Below, in pieces: positions 7,477-13,606 of a stretch of 13,606 nucleotides of DNA. Position 1 is the stretch's first letter. Each line of letters opens with the position of its first letter. The translations under genes and the position numbers were made by a program. This DNA is from Ruminococcaceae bacterium UBA5295 (GTDB taxonomy: Bacteria > Bacillota > Clostridia > Oscillospirales > Acutalibacteraceae): assembly GCA_002411365.1 (NCBI GenBank), contig DHSD01000003.1:72200-85805 (forward strand), read 5' to 3'. The notes beneath the pieces are model-generated. The model was not told the DNA's origin and made no database searches. It saw nothing but the letters and a program-made list of their open reading frames with translations.

Positions 7477-7529
7477 TGTGTTTCATTTTTTGTAATTTTT
7501 AAAACACTTTTTGTCGCCATTGAAACACA
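7477..7529. promoter_or_regulatory. Inverted repeat, candidate enhancer (UAS) for the sigma-54 activator
   Basis: Perfect 9-bp arms TGTGTTTCA (7477-7485) and TGAAACACA (7521-7529) are separated by 35 bp. The centre (7503) lies 151 bp upstream of the predicted sigma-54 start, in the normal range for an enhancer-bound AAA+ activator, and is next to the activator's own gene. Binding by that activator is inference. The right arm lies between the -35 and -10 boxes of a possible promoter for the regulator, so binding could also control the regulator itself. Confidence 0.6.
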
Positions 7530-7538
7530 CAGTATAAT
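7511..7538 (+). promoter_or_regulatory. Possible second sigma-A promoter of the activator gene
   Basis: A perfect -10 box TATAAT (7533-7538) lies 16 bp after a weaker -35 box TTGTCG (7511-7516). Its spacer contains the right arm of the inverted repeat. It is a candidate only: the downstream TTGACT/TATACT pair is better balanced. Confidence 0.4.
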
Positions 7539-7553
7539 AATTGCGCTCCATAT

Positions 7554-7581
7554 TTGACTTTTTTAGCAATTTAGCTATACT
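7554..7581 (+). promoter_or_regulatory. Sigma-A promoter of the activator gene
   Basis: A -35 box TTGACT (7554-7559) and a -10 box TATACT (7576-7581) are separated by 16 bp. The expected start near 7588 leaves a leader of about 23 nt that contains the ribosome site AAGGGAG. Constitutive vegetative transcription of a sigma-54 activator is the usual arrangement. Confidence 0.65.
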
Positions 7582-7610
7582 TATTTATGTAACTGAAAAG
7601 GGAGAAAATT

Positions 7611-10298
7611 ATGAAACGGATTGAGAAGATATTTTTTGAGCTAAACCACTGCCCCTCAGAAAGAGGAGTTACCGCTGGTGAGCTTGCTGAAAAACTTGGG
7701 CTGTCTCGTGCAAACGTCAGCAATGACCTTAATTGCCTGTGCAAAGAGGGCAAGGTCTGCAAATCCGGCACCAAGCCTGTGTATTACAGGCCTTCTCAGT
7801 CCGCTAAAAGGCAAAATTCTGATAATATTCTGGATATGTTTGCTAAAAGCAACCCGAGTTTGTTCCACTGTGTTGAGCAGGCAAAAGCTGCTGTATTATA
7901 CCCCCCTCACGGCATGCACATGATGCTTTTTGGTGAAACCGGCGTAGGCAAATCAATGTTTGCAGAAATGATTTACCATTATGCTTGTGAAAGCGGACAC
8001 CTCACTGACAATGCACCTTTTGTGGTTTTTAACTGTGCTGATTACTCCGATAATCCCCAGCTCCTCGTAAGCCAGCTTATGGGTACGAAAAAGGGCGCCT
8101 ACACTGGCGCAGATGCTGACAGGCCCGGCTTGCTGGAAAAAGCAGACGGCGGTGTACTTTTCCTCGATGAAATCCATAGGCTCCCTCCACAGGGGCAGGA
8201 GATGCTTTTTACATTTATAGATAAAGGCGTTTACCGGCGGCTTGGAGAAACTACTGAACGGAAAGCTACCGTTCTCCTTTTATGCGCAACCACAGAAAAC
8301 CCAAAGTCAACACTTTTGCGCACATTTGTCAGAAGGATCCCGATGCTAATCCAAATACCAAACCTCGATGGGCGCAGCATGGACGAAAGGCTGAATTTTA
8401 TAAATACATTTTTTGTAGATGAATCGGCACGTTTGGAAAAGCCAATCTATGTGTCTGTAAATTCTGTTCGTTCACTGCTTGGGTATCACTGCTCAAACAA
8501 TATAGGCCAACTTAAAAATGATATACGCATAATTTGCGCTGAGGCATATTCCAATTATATTTCCGGTAATAAAGACGAGATCGTAATTGTCAGCCATGAT
8601 CTTCCCGAATATATTCAGGAAGGGCTTTATCAAGAAACTTCGCACCGTGAAATCTGGAAACGGTATCTTGGTGTAAACCAAAGGTTCTGTGTTTTTGACA
8701 GCAGCGCAGAAAAAAAGCCATCACAGAATACAGGCGGAAGCATTTACGACCGCATTGATTTACGCATGCAGGAATTGAAACGCGAAGGGGCAGACAGTGC
8801 AGTTATTGAAAAAGAAATAGATAGCGATATCCACGCTTACTTTGACAAATACACCCACATGTCAGAGCATTTTTCAAACTTTAGCACTCTGCGCAGCCTT
8901 GTTGGCATGGACGTAATTGCTGTCACCGACAAGCTACTTTCTTATGCCGAAGAGCATCTTATACGCAACTTTGGCAACAATGTACGCTATGGACTTGCGG
9001 TACACATATACAGCGCAATCAGTCGTGTCAAAAGCGGCCGCAAAATTGTGAACCCACAGCTAAACCATATACGGAAATCGCTTCCAGACGAATTTTCCGT
9101 TGCCCTCTATGGGCTTAAAATAATAAATAATACATTTCATATAGACATGCCAATAGATGAAGCCGGCTTTCTTGCAGTTTTTTTTGATTTAAACCATTAC
9201 AGAAAAAGTGAGAAAGTGCTTGTTGTTATTATTGCGCATGGAAATTCCACAGCGACTTCCATGGCAGAAACAGTCAATCGGCTTCTCGGCATCAAATTTA
9301 TCTGGGGAATAGATGCTTCTCTTGACGAAAAGCCTCAGGATGTTTATAAGCGCTTAAAAAGTCTCGTGAAAAATCATTCTCCCAATGCCGGCGTCCTTCT
9401 GCTTGTCGACATGGGGTCTTTAACTAATTTTGCCGCCGACCTGCAAAAAGAAACCGGAATACCTACGCGGGTGATCCCTCTTGTCAGCACACTGCACGCA
9501 ATTGAAGCTGCCAGAAAAGCATCGCTCGGCTATCCTCTCGATTACATTTATAATGAGACAAAGCGTGTTGATGAACAGCTTTACAACCTTACGCCTTCGG
9601 CTCCAGCCAGGAACAGAATGGCAAAAACATTCATTATAACCATCTGCTCTACTGGTGAAGGAAGCGCCGCATTGATAAAAAGCATTTTTGACAGCCAGTT
9701 AAACTACCATAACGGGTTTTGTGAAACGGTCGCGTTAAAACTGACCGACCGGCAAAATATTATTGCAAGATTGCAATCTATTCAAAATATTGGCAAAATA
9801 ATATGCACTGTAAGCACATTCCAAATAAATTTTCCCGTTACGCATTTTAATTTGAATGATGTCCTTAATGGAAATGCCCTTGCCTCCATACAAGAATTAA
9901 TTGACCGTGAAGCTACTTTTGGAAAAATATATGAAACATTCTCAACAATGCTGAAAAGCAGGGACAGCGCTAATATTTTTGTGAAAACACGTTTATTTGT
10001 CGAGGAGATAGAGAAAAAATCCGGCCGCATTTTAAAGCCAGATGTAGCTGTAGGGGTACTCTGCCACTTAGGCTGCATGGTCGACCGGCTTTTGCAGGGG
10101 CAAACATCAGTGAATTTTCCTGATAAAAGCCCTTATATTGCTGAAAACCACCCCCTTTTTGAAATTATTAGGGGTTCGTGCTCAATATTTCAAAAAGAGT
10201 TTTCGGTTAAAGTCCCTGAGGATGAAATATGCCATATCATGATGTTTTTCTCACCTGAAAATTGCAATAAAATAAAAAAGTGTAATGTACAGCAATAA
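7611..10298 (+). CDS. LevR/CelR-type sigma-54-dependent PRD transcriptional activator
   Basis: An 895-aa DNA-binding activator that senses PTS phosphorylation. Order of domains: winged helix-turn-helix (about 1-60, VTAGELAEKLGLSRANVSNDL); AAA+ sigma-54 interaction domain (about 80-340) with Walker A GETGVGKS (108-115), the sigma-contact loop GAYTGA (162-167, the tyrosine form of GAFTGA) and Walker B GGVLFLDE (180-187); PRD1 (about 420-530, His465); EIIA(Man)-like domain with AHGNSTATSMA (His543); EIIB(Gat)-like domain with CSTGEGSA (Cys679); PRD2 (about 780-880, His819, His847, His875). In B. subtilis LevR, HPr phosphorylates the EIIA-like histidine to activate and EIIB phosphorylates PRD2 to inhibit; a related CelR controls a cellobiose PTS in Clostridium acetobutylicum. 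All key residues are intact, so it should be active. The start has AAGGGAG 7 nt upstream. Its likely targets are the two sigma-54 promoters in this window. Confidence 0.95.
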   Translation: MKRIEKIFFELNHCPSERGVTAGELAEKLGLSRANVSNDLNCLCKEGKVCKSGTKPVYYRPSQSAKRQNSDNILDMFAKSNPSLFHCVEQAKAAVLYPPHGMHMMLFGETGVGKSMFAEMIYHYACESGHLTDNAPFVVFNCADYSDNPQLLVSQLMGTKKGAYTGADADRPGLLEKADGGVLFLDEIHRLPPQGQEMLFTFIDKGVYRRLGETTERKATVLLLCATTENPKSTLLRTFVRRIPMLIQIPNLDGRSMDERLNFINTFFVDESARLEKPIYVSVNSVRSLLGYHCSNNIGQLKNDIRIICAEAYSNYISGNKDEIVIVSHDLPEYIQEGLYQETSHREIWKRYLGVNQRFCVFDSSAEKKPSQNTGGSIYDRIDLRMQELKREGADSAVIEKEIDSDIHAYFDKYTHMSEHFSNFSTLRSLVGMDVIAVTDKLLSYAEEHLIRNFGNNVRYGLAVHIYSAISRVKSGRKIVNPQLNHIRKSLPDEFSVALYGLKIINNTFHIDMPIDEAGFLAVFFDLNHYRKSEKVLVVIIAHGNSTATSMAETVNRLLGIKFIWGIDASLDEKPQDVYKRLKSLVKNHSPNAGVLLLVDMGSLTNFAADLQKETGIPTRVIPLVSTLHAIEAARKASLGYPLDYIYNETKRVDEQLYNLTPSAPARNRMAKTFIITICSTGEGSAALIKSIFDSQLNYHNGFCETVALKLTDRQNIIARLQSIQNIGKIICTVSTFQINFPVTHFNLNDVLNGNALASIQELIDREATFGKIYETFSTMLKSRDSANIFVKTRLFVEEIEKKSGRILKPDVAVGVLCHLGCMVDRLLQGQTSVNFPDKSPYIAENHPLFEIIRGSCSIFQKEFSVKVPEDEICHIMMFFSPENCNKIKKCNVQQ
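10155..10197. repeat. Perfect 11-bp inverted repeat in the 3' end of the activator gene, possible enhancer
   Basis: CTTTTTGAAAT (10155-10165) and ATTTCAAAAAG (10187-10197) flank a 21-nt spacer inside the PRD2 coding region. The centre (10176) is 151 bp upstream of the start predicted from the sigma-54 promoter of ptsH, the same distance as for the inverted repeat before the PTS operon. The arm sequences differ from that repeat, so a shared binding protein is uncertain, and an AT-rich repeat of this size could arise by chance. Confidence 0.4.
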
Positions 10299-10343
10299 GT
10301 TGGCATGGAAATTGCTTGTTTTTAAGTATGAAACACATTACAC
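10280..10343. repeat. Inverted repeat flanking the ptsH sigma-54 promoter
   Basis: Perfect 9-bp arms GTGTAATGT (10280-10288) and ACATTACAC (10335-10343) lie on either side of the -24/-12 element, 46 bp apart. The right arm overlaps TGAAACACA (10329-10337), the same nonamer found in the candidate enhancer upstream of the PTS operon. The right arm would be in the untranslated leader, so a repressor site or leader structure is possible. The function is unknown. Confidence 0.35.
10300..10316 (+). promoter_or_regulatory. Sigma-54 (-24/-12) promoter of ptsH-ptsI-rpoN
   Basis: The sequence TTGGCATGGAAATTGCT has GG (10302-10303) and GC (10314-10315) separated by exactly 10 nt, with the TTGC -12 box intact. 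It begins 2 nt after the stop codon of the activator gene. The predicted start is about 10327, leaving a leader of about 41 nt before ptsH, which has AGGA 8 nt upstream of its ATG. Read-through from the activator gene is also possible because no terminator lies in the 69-bp gap. Confidence 0.88.
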
Positions 10344-10367
10344 ATTTGGAAAGGCAGGAAATATCAT

Positions 10368-10634
10368 ATGACATCGCAAACAGTAACAGTTTCTAATAAA
10401 ATTGGGATACATGCCCGCCCGGCTTCTTTGCTTGTTAATGCTGCAAGCAAATTTAAATCCGATATCACTTTTAAAAACGGTAACCGTACCGCCGTCGCAA
10501 AATCCATCATAAGCCTTTTGGCGCTGCAAGCTAAAATGAATGATAAAATCACAATAGAAGCGAACGGCTCAGATGAAAAGGATGCTATAAACGTGCTTGT
10601 CGGCCTGTTTAACTCAAAATTCGATGAAGAGTAA
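10368..10634 (+). CDS. ptsH: HPr phosphocarrier protein
   Basis: An 88-aa general PTS phosphocarrier. His15 in GIHARPAS takes phosphate from Enzyme I and passes it to EIIA proteins and to PRD regulators. Ser46 in AVAKSIISLLAL is at the position phosphorylated by HPr kinase in Gram-positives, so the protein should also take part in carbon catabolite control. Size and both sites are canonical, which argues against a specialised HPr-like paralogue lacking regulation. It lies 69 bp after the activator gene behind a sigma-54 promoter and 20 bp before ptsI. The unusual feature is the promoter type: ptsHI is normally under sigma-A. Confidence 0.97.
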   Translation: MTSQTVTVSNKIGIHARPASLLVNAASKFKSDITFKNGNRTAVAKSIISLLALQAKMNDKITIEANGSDEKDAINVLVGLFNSKFDEE

Positions 10635-10654
10635 AAATTATGGAAGTGAAAAAG

Positions 10655-12283
10655 ATGGAACAGGGTATTGGGGTTTCAAAAGGCTATGCAATTGGAACAG
10701 CATACTGCATGAAACAAGAAAAGAACTTTAACTTCCAGTCTGTTTCCGATAATCCTGAAGGTGAAATCGAACGCTTAACAAAAGCTATAGAGGCCTCCAA
10801 AAAGCAGATGCAGCAAATTTCAGCTGAAGCTCAAAAAAATCTCGATAAAAAAACTGCAGAAATTCTTGAAAGCCATATTAATTTTCTCGATGATCCTGCT
10901 TTTACAGGAGAAGCAGCCAAAACTATTAGAGAAAAATCACTGACAGCTGAAAAAGCTATATCATGCGTGACAAAAGACCTTTACAACACGTTCTCGCAAT
11001 TTGAAGATGCATACACAAGAGAACGCGCAGCGGACATTAAAGATGTAGGGAGCAGAATACTTGACAACCTCCAGGGTACTCTGGAAACTACAGATTTTAG
11101 TAACCTTCCTGAAAACACTGTCCTGTTTACTCAGGAATTAAAACCATCTGACACTGCACGGATTGACAAAAATAAGGTAAAAGCTTTTGTAACCGAAAAA
11201 GGTGGCAAAACGTCTCATACGGCAATTCTTGCAAACGCTTTGGGAATTGCCGCCGTAGTTGGCTGCAATGGAATTCTCGGCAAAGTTAAAAATGGAATGG
11301 CCGTAATTGTAGACGGTACAACGGGCAACGTCATCTTGTCGCCAGATGAAGTAACTCTAAACAAATATAAGGATTTACAGAAGGAATACGAGAATCGCAA
11401 GCAGCATCTTGCTTTATTGGCTAATCAGAAAATACATACAAGCAGTGGAAAGCGTATTCTTGTTGAAGCAAATATAGGTAATCTTAATGATCTTGAAAGG
11501 GCATTAAAAAGCGGCGCCGAAGGTGTTGGGCTTTTCCGCACTGAATTTCTGTTTATGGGTAAAGATAAAATGCCAACTGAGGATGAGCAATACGCTGTTT
11601 ACCGCAAAGCTGCAGAAATGCTTGGCAAAAAGCCGTTAACTATCCGCACGCTTGACATCGGCGGTGATAAAAAGCTGCCATACCTTAAACAGCCCAATGA
11701 AGCGAATCCTTTCCTCGGCCTTAGGGCTATCAGGCTATGCCTGCGCAATCCGGAAGTTTTTAAAACCCAGTTGCGTGCTATTTTACGAGCTTCATCTTTT
11801 GGGAACATAAGAATTATGTTCCCAATGATAAGTAATACAAATGAATTAGACAAAGCTATGGAAGTCCTTTGTGAATGCAAGCAGGAACTGAAACAAAATG
11901 GAATAAGCTATGACGAATCTATAAATGTAGGCATTATGGTAGAGATCCCCAGTGCAGCAATACTTGCAGATAAATTCGCCGAAAAAGTGGATTTCTTCAG
12001 CATTGGGACAAATGACCTTACACAGTATACGCTCGCAGTTGACCGCATGAACGAAACGATTTCAAGCCTTTATGATTCCATGAACCCTGCGGTGCTACGG
12101 CTGATAAAAATTACGATTGATGCGGCACATCGAGCATCTATACCATGCTGTATGTGTGGTGAGTTGGCTTCAGATGAAAAGGCCATACCCACACTCCTGA
12201 AATATGGCCTTGATGAGTTTTCCGTGAGCCCCGGAATGCAGGCAGAAGTTAAAGGCAGTTTGCTGAAAAGTATTAAAGCCTAA
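10655..12283 (+). CDS. ptsI: PTS Enzyme I (phosphoenolpyruvate-protein phosphotransferase)
   Basis: Cytosolic enzyme that transfers phosphate from phosphoenolpyruvate to HPr. From the chosen start it has 542 aa: N-terminal HPr-binding and phosphohistidine domain with His188 in GGKTSHTAI, then the PEP-binding barrel with GVGLFRTEFLF (290-300), TLDIGGDKKLPY (332-343), NPFLGLRAIRLC (351-362), IMVEIPSAA (427-435), SIGTNDLTQY (449-458) and Cys501 in CGELASD. The ATG at 10655 is preferred over that at 10640 because GGAAGTGA lies 5 nt upstream and the active residues then fall at 188 and 501, close to 189 and 502 in E. coli. Odd point: the protein ends about 30 residues earlier than usual (family about 570-575 aa), lacking the final helices; the 47-bp gap to rpoN cannot encode them in another frame. 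Confidence 0.96.
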   Translation: MEQGIGVSKGYAIGTAYCMKQEKNFNFQSVSDNPEGEIERLTKAIEASKKQMQQISAEAQKNLDKKTAEILESHINFLDDPAFTGEAAKTIREKSLTAEKAISCVTKDLYNTFSQFEDAYTRERAADIKDVGSRILDNLQGTLETTDFSNLPENTVLFTQELKPSDTARIDKNKVKAFVTEKGGKTSHTAILANALGIAAVVGCNGILGKVKNGMAVIVDGTTGNVILSPDEVTLNKYKDLQKEYENRKQHLALLANQKIHTSSGKRILVEANIGNLNDLERALKSGAEGVGLFRTEFLFMGKDKMPTEDEQYAVYRKAAEMLGKKPLTIRTLDIGGDKKLPYLKQPNEANPFLGLRAIRLCLRNPEVFKTQLRAILRASSFGNIRIMFPMISNTNELDKAMEVLCECKQELKQNGISYDESINVGIMVEIPSAAILADKFAEKVDFFSIGTNDLTQYTLAVDRMNETISSLYDSMNPAVLRLIKITIDAAHRASIPCCMCGELASDEKAIPTLLKYGLDEFSVSPGMQAEVKGSLLKSIKA

Positions 12284-12330
12284 AGCTTGTAAAAGCCTAT
12301 AAATGTCCAGATGTTCTGTGAGAGGTGCCT

Positions 12331-13606
12331 ATGGAACTTTCTTACCAGAAAATACAAGCGCAAAGTCAGAAGCAAAAGCTTATCCTTTCAAAACAAATGA
12401 GGGAATCACTCAAAATTCTGCAAATGCCGTTACCGGAACTTCAGCAGAAAATTGAGCATGAAGTGCTTGAAAATCCAGTACTTGAATATGATGAAAGCTT
12501 TAATTCATCAGCAGACGACATTCAAAATGAATCCGATAATATAGAATTCGCTGCAATCAGGCTGGCTTCTGAAGGCGAAAAATTCCAACCATGCGCGTCA
12601 CCTTTTTCAAGTTTATCGGAAATGGCCTACCCGTCTGATGTGAGTTGGAGAGCGCCTGATTTCCGCAGCTTCCTGATAAGGCAGGTTGGGGAATTACCAA
12701 TAAGCCCATCCCTTGAAAAAATTTGCCGCTATGTAATATATTGTCTGGATGAACGTGGGTACCTCACATGCAGTGCCGGTGAAATTGCAAATGACCTCGG
12801 CTTACAGAGCTGCAAAACTGCTTGCGAAGCAATACACATAATTCAACAGATGGAGCCTGCAGGTATAGGAGCATATGATTTGAGCGAATGCCTGATACTC
12901 CAACTTAACCGCAAGAAAAAGATTCCAAAAGCTACATTCGTTATTGCTAAGCAATATTTGAATTTGCTGGCAAAAAATAAAATAAAAACAATAGCACAAA
13001 TTCTGGGCATTTCTGTAGCAGATGCCCAGAAATGTTGTGATATTGTACGAAACCTTAATCCAATTCCATCAAGAGGATACGACACATGTACTCGAGAAAA
13101 ATTTATCATTCCCGAAGTGCAGGTAAGTAAAAATGCGGAAGGCGTTTTTTGTGTAAAGAGCCTACGGCCAAATAGAAAAAAATTGTATATTAATCCCTAT
13201 TATTTAAATCTGGCAAAAGCCACTGAAAATGACGAAACAAGAAATTACCTCCGTGAAAAGATCCGCCGCGCCTCTTCGCTGATTTTAGAAATTACAAACA
13301 GAAAAACTACCATCGTACGAATTGTTGAATCAATTTTAAAGCGGCAACTTCCGTATTTTGAAAATGGGAAAGCCTTTTTAAGGCCTATGTCTATGAAGTC
13401 CATAGCTTCCGATGTTGGGCTCAATGAATCTACGGTCAGCCGGGCTGTCCAGGACAAATTTATCCTTTGTCCTTTTGGCCTTGTCAACCTTAAATCACTT
13501 TTCAGCAGTGCAGCTTCGGCGCATACAGCTGAGATATCATCCGTTACCATTAAGGAAAAAATTAAAGAAATCATTCAAAAAGAAAAAAAAGAAAAGCCGT
13601 TTTCTG
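12331..13606 (+). CDS. rpoN: RNA polymerase sigma-54 factor (3' end beyond the window)
   Basis: The first 425 codons of sigma-54, open to the window edge. Region I (about 1-50) has the glutamine/leucine-rich activator-contact segment (KQMRESLKILQMPLPEL, ending ENPVLEYDE), followed by an acidic linker, the core-binding region (DERGYLTCSAGEIANDLGL, MEPAGIGAYDLSECL, NLNPIPSRGYDT) and the promoter-binding helix-turn-helix with LNESTVSRAV at about 363-372. The RpoN box, expected some 75 residues after that, lies outside the window. The start ATG has GAGAGGTG just upstream, and it follows ptsI by 47 bp with no terminator, so it probably shares the ptsHI transcript. Transcription of rpoN from the sigma-54 promoter before ptsH would give positive feedback. 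Confidence 0.96.
   Translation, partial: MELSYQKIQAQSQKQKLILSKQMRESLKILQMPLPELQQKIEHEVLENPVLEYDESFNSSADDIQNESDNIEFAAIRLASEGEKFQPCASPFSSLSEMAYPSDVSWRAPDFRSFLIRQVGELPISPSLEKICRYVIYCLDERGYLTCSAGEIANDLGLQSCKTACEAIHIIQQMEPAGIGAYDLSECLILQLNRKKKIPKATFVIAKQYLNLLAKNKIKTIAQILGISVADAQKCCDIVRNLNPIPSRGYDTCTREKFIIPEVQVSKNAEGVFCVKSLRPNRKKLYINPYYLNLAKATENDETRNYLREKIRRASSLILEITNRKTTIVRIVESILKRQLPYFENGKAFLRPMSMKSIASDVGLNESTVSRAVQDKFILCPFGLVNLKSLFSSAASAHTAEISSVTIKEKIKEIIQKEKKEKPFS

Larger units (their letters stand above)
7280..7610. other. Divergent intergenic control region (331 bp)
   Basis: This AT-rich stretch separates the minus-strand PTS operon from the plus-strand activator gene. From left to right it holds the PTS leader (7280-7351), a sigma-54 promoter (7362-7379, minus), an A/T-rich segment (7380-7476) with no clear element that might serve as a bendable spacer or IHF-like site, a 9-bp inverted repeat (7477-7529), and one or two sigma-A promoters for the regulator (7511-7581). 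No terminator hairpin, small gene or RNA was found in it. Confidence 0.85.

Noticed and set aside
8902..8920. TTGGCATGGACG...ATTGC inside the activator gene, resembling a sigma-54 promoter
   Set aside because: GG and GC are separated by 13 nt instead of the required 10, and it lies in the middle of an intact coding region.
11215..11880. Minus-strand open frames within ptsI
   Set aside because: Shadows of the strongly conserved Enzyme I coding sequence, with no recognisable protein features.
12284..12330. Terminator or promoter between ptsI and rpoN
   Set aside because: Only imperfect AAAGCCT repeats are present, with no stable stem plus T tract and no -35/-10 pair.

Overview
The window looks like chromosomal DNA of a low-GC to medium-GC Gram-positive anaerobe of the Clostridia type. 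The reasons are purine-rich AGGAGG-like ribosome binding sites, several TTG/GTG starts, dense co-directional operons, a Gram-positive style sugar phosphotransferase system (PTS) with HPr carrying both His15 and Ser46, and a fragment of the glycine-reductase (GrdB) family, which belongs mainly to such organisms. No organism can be named from the sequence alone.

Left part (118-7279, all on the minus strand, so read from right to left): one probable nine-gene operon. Its order of transcription is PTS EIIA, PTS EIIB, GH1 6-phospho-beta-glucosidase, a standalone N-terminal GrdB-type domain, a second PTS EIIB, PTS EIIC (lactose/cellobiose family), a DUF871/MupG-type (GH170) protein, threonine ammonia-lyase (ilvA) and RidA. 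Gaps are short or overlapping. A strong Rho-independent terminator at 19-52 ends the unit.

Middle (7280-7610): a 331-bp divergent control region. It holds a near-perfect sigma-54 (-24/-12) promoter for the PTS operon, a 9-bp inverted repeat centred 151 bp upstream of the predicted start that is a good candidate enhancer (UAS), and one or two sigma-A promoters facing the regulator.

Right part (7611-13606, plus strand): a LevR/CelR-type sigma-54 activator of 895 aa with AAA+, PRD, EIIA-like and EIIB-like domains; then, behind a second clear sigma-54 promoter that starts right after the regulator's stop codon, HPr (ptsH), Enzyme I (ptsI) and rpoN (sigma-54 itself), which runs off the window end.

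Together this is an unusually self-contained module: sigma-54, its PTS-sensing activator, the general phosphotransferases and a target permease operon sit side by side, and both structural units appear to be under sigma-54. The sugar enters as a 6-phosphate glycoside through EIIA-EIIB-EIIC and is cut by GH1 and perhaps the DUF871 enzyme. The amino-acid genes at the operon's end (ilvA, ridA) and the GrdB-like domain are not normal sugar-PTS partners. They suggest, as inference only, that the substrate may carry an amino acid or amino sugar. No RNA genes, mobile elements or CRISPR arrays were seen.
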